DNA of 45,468 nucleotides from an uncultured Bacilli bacterium (GTDB lineage Bacteria > Bacillota_I > Bacilli_A > RF39 > UBA660). Made by a program: the position numbers and the translations under genes. Within the stretch, counting starts at the first letter, position 1; the number at the start of each line of letters is the position of its first letter. The DNA is taken from contig CATNCE010000010.1 in NCBI GenBank assembly GCA_950097225.1, positions 1 to 45,468 on the forward strand. The letters are read 5' to 3'. The notes under the pieces were generated by a model. That model worked only from the letters and a program-made list of their open reading frames with translations. It did no database searches and was not told the origin of the DNA. Shown here piece by piece: positions 40,281-45,468 of this stretch.

Positions 40281-41591
40281 ATGACAAAAGATACTAAAAC
40301 TAAAAAAGACGAAACAAAGAAAAAAGATGAAGTAAAAAAAATAGACAAAAAAGAAGAAATAATTGAGCAAGCAGAACAAAAAGAGCAATCTCCACTTATT
40401 AGTGCCATTGAACTATTGTTAATAATTATTTTTATTGCTGTTGTTTTAATTTTATTTCCTGGTACCGTAGTTTGGAATATTGTCGTATTGCTTTTGATTT
40501 TAACTTTGCTGATATTTGTTCACGAATTTGGACACTTTATCACTGCTAAAATGTCAGGCGTACACGTTTATGAATTTGCCCTTGGAATGGGACCAAAAGT
40601 ATTAGGATTTAAACGCAAGAATGATCCTACTTTATACTCGCTTAGAGCTTTACCAATTGGTGGATATTGCCAAATGGCTGGTGAAGAAGGAGAAGACGAT
40701 AGCTCTTTACCAAAAGACAAATTTATGTGCAATAAAAGTAAAATCCAAAGAGTTGTTATTTTAGTTGCAGGTGTAACGATGAATTTCATTACTGCCTTTA
40801 TTCTATTATTTTGTATTGGTCTTGCCTGGGGATCAACGGAACAAAGAAGTTATATTGGCGGGGTTGAAGAAGACTCTGTTGCCTATGAAGCTGGAATTAA
40901 AGCTGGTGATAAAATTGTGGCTTGTAATGGTTATAAAGTTTCAACTTGGGATAAATTATCAGTAGTGACCAGTTTAAAAAATAAAAATGATTACTTTGAA
41001 TATACCATTGAACATGCTGATGGAAAAACTGAAAACTATAAATTAATTCCTGGTGAGTATGTATCATTCGATGATAAAAATATTCGCATAACAGAAGAAA
41101 ATACAAAAGAGAAAATTCTTGAAGAATATAACAAAAAAGAAGATGAGGTAGCTATTACTAAGATGATTGGTATTAAAGCTCCTTCTGAAAAACTAACGGG
41201 ATTTATGAATGCTATTCGTTATGCTGGCATCAAATTTGCTAATATAGTTGTCATGATGCTAATGATCATTTGGGGACTATTTACTGGTAAAATCGGGTTA
41301 AGTGCTTTATCTGGTCCCGTTGGAATGTACACTGTAATTGGTACAGCTGCAAAATATGGTTTTGCCAACCTTATCTATCTAGCCGCTTATCTATCAATCA
41401 ATTTAGGAGTATTAAACATACTACCATTCCCAGCCTTTGATGGAGGACGTGTATTATTCGTTGGAATAGAAGCAATAACTCGTAAGAAAGTTAACCCTAA
41501 CATTGAAGGAATGTTCCACACTATTGGGTTCATTTTATTAATGATCTTAATGTTAGTAATTACTTTTCATGATATATTAAGATTCTTTTAA
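40281..41591 (+). CDS. rseP: Site-2 intramembrane metalloprotease RseP/RasP
   Basis: Encodes 436 residues. It has HEFGH (His81, Glu82, His85) in the first conserved membrane helix, a PDZ domain at ~185-260, and NILPFPAFDGGR, the second zinc-ligand motif, near the end. It cuts single-span proteins in the membrane after a first cleavage. The N-terminal ~40 residues are an unusual Lys/Glu-rich extension plus an extra hydrophobic helix, absent from most homologues. Confidence 0.92.
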   Translation: MTKDTKTKKDETKKKDEVKKIDKKEEIIEQAEQKEQSPLISAIELLLIIIFIAVVLILFPGTVVWNIVVLLLILTLLIFVHEFGHFITAKMSGVHVYEFALGMGPKVLGFKRKNDPTLYSLRALPIGGYCQMAGEEGEDDSSLPKDKFMCNKSKIQRVVILVAGVTMNFITAFILLFCIGLAWGSTEQRSYIGGVEEDSVAYEAGIKAGDKIVACNGYKVSTWDKLSVVTSLKNKNDYFEYTIEHADGKTENYKLIPGEYVSFDDKNIRITEENTKEKILEEYNKKEDEVAITKMIGIKAPSEKLTGFMNAIRYAGIKFANIVVMMLMIIWGLFTGKIGLSALSGPVGMYTVIGTAAKYGFANLIYLAAYLSINLGVLNILPFPAFDGGRVLFVGIEAITRKKVNPNIEGMFHTIGFILLMILMLVITFHDILRFF

Positions 41592-41615
41592 AAACATCAT
41601 TTTGATGTTTTTTTT
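41590..41615 (+). terminator. Terminator of the cdsA-rseP unit
   Basis: AAAACATCA (41591-41599) pairs with TGATGTTTT (41603-41611) followed by T. The stop codon touches the left arm. Confidence 0.82.
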
Positions 41616-41647
41616 CGTCATATCGCCAAAATACTACGCCATAATCA

Positions 41648-41677
41648 TTGTAAGTAAAATAAATTTCATGATACAAT
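41648..41677 (+). promoter_or_regulatory. Promoter of the surface protein gene at 41702
   Basis: TTGTAA (41648-41653), 18-base spacer, TACAAT (41672-41677), with an extended -10 (TGA before TACAAT). Almost the same sequence, with the same distance to the ATG (25 bases), occurs 3100 bases downstream at 44748-44777. Confidence 0.7.
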
Positions 41678-41701
41678 ACTCATGAGAATAGGGTGTTGCT
41701 T

Positions 41702-43384
41702 ATGAAAAAGAAAAGTATCATATATTTCTTTGTTATCGCACTTGTAATTGGGTTTGCTAGTGTAACAGCAAACTTAATCATAAATAATACTTTAAATATC
41801 GGTTTTAATAATGCCTTCCTAGATAATGTTATATTTATAAATACTAAAACTGATGGTAAGGCATCCATTAGTTTAGATGGAAAAACAATCAGTTATGAAG
41901 CTAAAGAGTTAACTAGCATAAATGAAGAAAATATATTAACATTCTGGATAAAGAATGAAAATACTCAGTATGATGTTGAAGCCATTATATCTTGTAGTAT
42001 CGATAATATATCAGAGAATATTAAAGACTTAGTAAGTATATCAGTTGAGCCTAAAAACTTCACTTTAGTTAGCAATGAAGTAAAAAGTGGAGAAGTCAGG
42101 ATAGAAATGACTAGTGTTGTTACTGAAAGTATAGATGGAAATTTTACCTGTGAATTAATAGCAACCCCAGTAGAAAGAGAAGAAACTGGTGTAATAACAG
42201 ATACATGTGTCAATGCATTAAATGGAGCAGAGCCTGTGATAAATGGCAAGTTAATACCTGTTAAATTAGACAATAATGGTGTTGTTACATACTCTGATGA
42301 GAGTGAATCTTGGTACAACTATTGTGAGCAAAAATGGGCCAATGCAGTTATACTGATTGATAGTCCAAGTAAAACTTATAACGTAGGTGATACAATCCAG
42401 GAAAGTGATATCGAGTCATACTTTGTGTGGATACCAAGATATCGATATAGGTTATTCCATACGGACCAAGCTGATGGAACAGAAACTAAATTAAATAGTA
42501 GTATAGCGCAGACAATTGATCTTGAGTTTGAGAGTAAAGATACACTAGTATCAAATGGAAGTAACGACGGAGAATGGTTAACCCATCCCGCTTTCACAAA
42601 CTTTGATGTAAATGGGTTGTGGGTAGGTAAATTCGAAACCGGCTATAAGGGATCAACTAGTAAGACAACAGCAGAAGTAAGTTCCTCAGATCCAACAAAA
42701 ATTCAAGTAAAGCCCAATGTAAATTCATGGCGTTCAAATTCTGTTGGTAATTTCTTCAAAGCTACGTATAATTATAATCGTGAACTTGATTCGCATATGA
42801 TGAAGAATACAGAATGGGGAGCTGTTGCTTACTTAAGTCATTCCAAATATGGAATAAATGAAGAAGTGCGAATCAATAACAATTCCAACTTCTTAACAGG
42901 CTATGCGGCAAACACAAAAGATGCTAATGCAAGTGCAACCAATAATCAACCATATAATACAGCAATTGGCTATCTAGCATCAACGACAGGAAATATAACC
43001 GGTGTGTATGATATGTCAGGAGGGTCCTGGGAATATGTGGCAGGTTACCTTGATGGGGCTACAGGAGATAGTGGACTAACATTAGATGAGATAAGAAATA
43101 CCTATAGTAAATATATAGATGTATATGCAAGTGATTCCACTGATATAACATATAGTAAAAGAATCTTAGGAGATGCAACGGGAGAGATGGGCCCATTTTA
43201 TGACGAAGGGATTTATCGAAATAACTGGTATAATGATACATCCTATTTTGTAAATGAATCTTTGGCGTGGTTTGTTAGAGGGGCTGGATGTAGCAGTGCT
43301 TCTTACACAGGTCAGTTTACATTTAGTAGGTCATCCGAAGCTGGTGATAGCTATGCTAGTGCTCGTCTTGTGCTGCTTGGATAA
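41702..43384 (+). CDS. Exported surface protein with FGE/C-type-lectin-like C-terminal domain
   Basis: Encodes 560 residues. A hydrophobic N-terminal segment (~5-28) may be a signal or anchor; residues 30-165 form a beta-rich domain shared with the protein starting at 44802; Cys-containing NYCEQKWANAV follows. The C-terminal half (~240-560) has WIPRYRYRLF, HPAFTNF, NTEWGAVAYLSHSKYG, YDMSGGSWEYVAGY and WFVRGAG..., patterns of the sulfatase-modifying/C-type-lectin fold often used for ligand binding in surface and phage proteins. I start at ATG 41702, which follows AGGGTG; a GTG at 41693 is less well placed. Probable cell-surface binding protein. Confidence 0.7.
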   Translation: MKKKSIIYFFVIALVIGFASVTANLIINNTLNIGFNNAFLDNVIFINTKTDGKASISLDGKTISYEAKELTSINEENILTFWIKNENTQYDVEAIISCSIDNISENIKDLVSISVEPKNFTLVSNEVKSGEVRIEMTSVVTESIDGNFTCELIATPVEREETGVITDTCVNALNGAEPVINGKLIPVKLDNNGVVTYSDESESWYNYCEQKWANAVILIDSPSKTYNVGDTIQESDIESYFVWIPRYRYRLFHTDQADGTETKLNSSIAQTIDLEFESKDTLVSNGSNDGEWLTHPAFTNFDVNGLWVGKFETGYKGSTSKTTAEVSSSDPTKIQVKPNVNSWRSNSVGNFFKATYNYNRELDSHMMKNTEWGAVAYLSHSKYGINEEVRINNNSNFLTGYAANTKDANASATNNQPYNTAIGYLASTTGNITGVYDMSGGSWEYVAGYLDGATGDSGLTLDEIRNTYSKYIDVYASDSTDITYSKRILGDATGEMGPFYDEGIYRNNWYNDTSYFVNESLAWFVRGAGCSSASYTGQFTFSRSSEAGDSYASARLVLLG

Positions 43385-43409
43385 TTGAAATAGAATAGAA
43401 GGTATATAA

Positions 43410-44633
43410 ATGAAAAGAAGAAGTGTATTATTACTGGGTATGTTGTTTCTTATGGTCGGATTTGCAGCAGTAACATCTACGTTAGTAATAAATGGTAATG
43501 CTAGAATAGCTAGTAATGATGACGATTTTGATGTGTATTTTTCGGCATCATTCGAAAATGGAAAAAAGAAAAATAGTCTAATCAAGGATGATACCCATAT
43601 CGTGTTTGATTATGATATTAGTATGGTTGGTGAAACCTATACATTAGAATATGATGTAACAAATGGAAGTCGTGAGTATGATGCAAGTGTAAGTATAAAT
43701 TGTACTAATAGTACAGAGTACTTGGGTATAACTAATGAGTTCGATGAAGAAACTAATCTCTTAGCAACTGAAACTAGAAAAGGAACATTAAAAATTGAGT
43801 TAATCAAGGCTTATGCAGGAGAAACAACTGATGTAGAGGTAACATGTGAAATAGTTGGAAGTGCTGTTTCAAGAGAAGAAGTGTCTGATGGAACACCAGC
43901 TGATAAAGTAAAAAGTGCATGGGAGATAACTGAGGATAATGATAATAATGGAGAGGTATCTGTAGGAGACTTAATCACCTTAGGTAGTGAATCGTTCTAT
44001 GTCTATAATATCGAAGGAGATAATATATCAGCAATAGCTAGATACAATTTGCACGTTGGAGGGATCTTAGCAGATGAATCAGGTGATGTTACCCCAATAG
44101 AAAATCCAACTGGATTACAAGATCCAAGTTCTAAGGGAGCAATGTATGAAGATAATGGAGCAACCACAAGTGGTTTTCCATGGTCAGGAGTAGTGCCATA
44201 CACAACTGAAGAAAAGTATAATCAAGCCAATGAAGGATTATCAGAAGAAAACAAATTAAAACCAAATAATTATGGTATAAGTGTAGTTAAAGAATATGTT
44301 GATGAATATGCAACAAAATTAGCTGAGTTAGATGGAGAAGTAAAAACAACACGATTAATAACAAAAGAAGAGTTAGAAAGTGTTGGATGTGATCCAAATA
44401 AATATTCATGTAAAGCCGGATATAATTATAATAACATGACAGAAGATGCCGAAGTTGCAGGAGCGCCAGAATACATGTATACAACATCGTACTGGACTTC
44501 TTCGCCTTATGAAGGGTTTGATGATGTAGTGTGGTATGTCCGCTCTATTGGCGGCTTTGGCTACGACCGCGTTAACTTCGACGGCGCGCTTGGTGTGCGC
44601 CCTGTTATCGAAATCTCTAAGTCTTTGTTTTAA
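43410..44633 (+). CDS. Exported surface protein with high-GC variable-type end
   Basis: Encodes 407 residues. A signal anchor (~5-27) is followed by a beta-rich domain similar in plan to its neighbours, an unknown middle, and a C-terminal domain containing YWTSSPY, WYVRS and GVRPVIEI. That last pattern is typical of a family of surface domains whose end can be a diversity-generating retroelement target. The final ~100 bases switch to about 60% G+C with runs of NNC codons. It lies 25 bases after the previous gene and has AGAAGG before the ATG, so it is co-transcribed. Confidence 0.7.
   Translation: MKRRSVLLLGMLFLMVGFAAVTSTLVINGNARIASNDDDFDVYFSASFENGKKKNSLIKDDTHIVFDYDISMVGETYTLEYDVTNGSREYDASVSINCTNSTEYLGITNEFDEETNLLATETRKGTLKIELIKAYAGETTDVEVTCEIVGSAVSREEVSDGTPADKVKSAWEITEDNDNNGEVSVGDLITLGSESFYVYNIEGDNISAIARYNLHVGGILADESGDVTPIENPTGLQDPSSKGAMYEDNGATTSGFPWSGVVPYTTEEKYNQANEGLSEENKLKPNNYGISVVKEYVDEYATKLAELDGEVKTTRLITKEELESVGCDPNKYSCKAGYNYNNMTEDAEVAGAPEYMYTTSYWTSSPYEGFDDVVWYVRSIGGFGYDRVNFDGALGVRPVIEISKSLF
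44529..44620 (+). other. Putative variable region (DGR-like) at the 3' end of 43410-44633
   Basis: By count, 44 of 72 bases in the core are G or C (61%), against about one third around it. Many codons end in C (CGC, GGC, GGC, TAC, GAC, CGC, AAC, TTC, GAC, GGC), as expected if they arose from AAC codons by adenine mutagenesis. A GC hairpin, GGCGCGC (44583-44589) with GTGCGCC (44595-44601), sits near the end. No template repeat or reverse transcriptase is in the window. Confidence 0.5.
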
Positions 44634-44646
44634 ATACAAAAACTCC

Positions 44647-44677
44647 AAAGAGCTCCTTTATAAAAAGAGCTTTTTTT
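44647..44677 (+). terminator. Terminator after the second surface protein
   Basis: AAAGAGCTC (44647-44655) pairs with GAGCTTTTT (44667-44675), one wobble, followed by a T-run. Confidence 0.75.
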
Positions 44678-44747
44678 GTTAATGAAAATATATTAATTAA
44701 TAAATATTCATAAACTTCTTTTCGACAAAACACCTACAATGTATTTA

Positions 44748-44777
44748 TTGTAAACAAAATCGATTTTATGATACAAT
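44748..44777 (+). promoter_or_regulatory. Promoter of the surface protein gene at 44802
   Basis: TTGTAA (44748-44753), 18-base spacer and TACAAT (44772-44777), extended -10. Closely matches the promoter at 41648-41677. Confidence 0.7.
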
Positions 44778-44801
44778 ATTAGCAGAATAGGAAAGAGCAA
44801 T

Positions 44802-45468
44802 ATGAATAAGAAAAATGTAAGTATATTGATAATCGTGTTAGTTTTAACAATAGGATTTGCAGGAATAGCAACTAACTTGGTGATAAATGCTAGTTTAAAA
44901 GTTGGATATAATAGTACATTCTTAGATGATGTTGTGTTTATAAAAACAAAAACTGAGGGAAATGCCAGTATAAGTGAAGATGGAAAAACAATTACATATG
45001 ATGCCAAAAAGATAAGTAGTATAGGAGAAGAGACTAGTTTAGTCTTCTTTGTTAAGAATAGAAATACTCAATATGATGCCGATGTAACAATTAATTGTGG
45101 ATTAAATGATGCATCAAGTACTTTAAATAGTCTTGTTAATATATCAGTAAATCCAAGTAGTTTTACATTAGTAAGTAATGAGTTTAAAACAGGAGAAGTA
45201 AAGATCACATTAAATGGAGTAGTAACAGAGGAAACAACAGGGGTATTCACTTGTGAGTTAGTGGCAACTCCAAGTGAGAGAGAGACGCCAGGTGTAATAA
45301 CAGAAGATAATATATGTGTAGAGGATCTAAATGGAGCAGAGCCTGTAATAAATGGTGAGTTAATTCCAGTAGAATTAGCAGATAATGGTGATGTAACATA
45401 TTCAGATCAAGGATATGATTGGTATAATTATTGTGATAAGAAATGGGCTAATGCAGTAATATTAGTTG
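44802..45468 (+). CDS. Exported surface protein, paralogue of 41702-43384 (partial)
   Basis: The frame is open from ATG 44802 to the window end (222 codons seen). The N-terminal hydrophobic segment and the following domain align closely with residues 1-220 of the protein at 41702: LDDVVFIKTKTEGNASIS, FTLVSNEFKTGEVKI, LNGAEPVINGELIPVEL and WYNYCDKKWANAVIL all have a near-identical counterpart. GAAAGAG precedes the ATG. The C-terminal part is beyond the window; it would be expected to carry a similar lectin-like domain. Confidence 0.75.
   Translation, partial: MNKKNVSILIIVLVLTIGFAGIATNLVINASLKVGYNSTFLDDVVFIKTKTEGNASISEDGKTITYDAKKISSIGEETSLVFFVKNRNTQYDADVTINCGLNDASSTLNSLVNISVNPSSFTLVSNEFKTGEVKITLNGVVTEETTGVFTCELVATPSERETPGVITEDNICVEDLNGAEPVINGELIPVELADNGDVTYSDQGYDWYNYCDKKWANAVILV

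Noticed and set aside
41648-45468. Complete DGR within the window
   Set aside because: No reverse transcriptase motif and no second copy of the high-GC segment were found, so only a target is proposed.
1-45468. tRNA or rRNA genes
   Set aside because: No cloverleaf with a TTCGA-type T loop and CCA-side stem, and no rRNA-like segment, was noticed in the gaps. A covariance search would settle it.

Overview
The window is a low-GC stretch (roughly one third G+C by eye) read with the standard bacterial code: tryptophans are TGG and TGA is used as a stop, for example by ftsX and the gene ending at 13146. Strong GGAGG-type ribosome sites, TTGACA/TATAAT promoters, a class of sortase-anchored surface protein, FtsEX with a PcsB/EnvC-like hydrolase, a CotD-like coat protein and infC-rpmI-rplT point to a walled Bacillota (Bacilli-side) organism. 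The small, surface-protein-rich gene set would fit an uncultured gut lineage such as RF39-type Bacilli, but that placement is inference. All genes but one lie on the + strand.

Layout. 1-3800: end of an unidentified gene, a hairpin-rich gap, a minus-strand membrane protein, a CotD-like protein, a thioester-type adhesin with its own overlapping sortase, and rpoZ. 3846-11053: a SERCA-type Ca2+ ATPase and two large unknown proteins (ankyrin-like, and a 1048-residue protein with a GNAT-like part). 11100-12628: infC-rpmI-rplT with an L20-type attenuator leader, a non-canonical infC start and an L20 carrying a Rho_N/SAP-like tail. 12627-14412: two unknown genes, one made of mTERF-like helical repeats. 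14450-17606: a four-gene dTMP/nucleotide operon (divergent thymidine kinase, histidine phosphatase, P-loop kinase-CYTH fusion, dTMP kinase).

17700-31180 is the most interesting block: a complete-looking Gram-positive type IV secretion (conjugation-like) operon. It holds a VirB6/TrbL-like protein, a PrgI/VirB3-like protein, VirB4 split in two genes, an M23+glucosaminidase wall enzyme whose M23 part lacks both catalytic histidines, two VirB8/TcpC-like single-span proteins, an NlpC/P60 wall hydrolase, a small surface protein and VirD4 with a 300-residue tail. No relaxase is seen and the block sits between housekeeping genes. An IS3-family element (31197-32548) has landed in the loop of the terminator behind virD4 and split it.

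32605-36593: rhodanese-like protein, DedA/TVP38 protein, RmuC, a divergent protein kinase-like protein and an unknown protein with a His-rich end. 36606-41615: ftsE-ftsX-hydrolase, cdsA and rseP, an envelope cluster. 41648-end: three tandem exported surface proteins; the first and third are paralogues with nearly identical promoters. The second ends in a short segment of about 60% G+C full of NNC codons, which looks like the variable region of a diversity-generating retroelement target; no reverse transcriptase or template is in the window.
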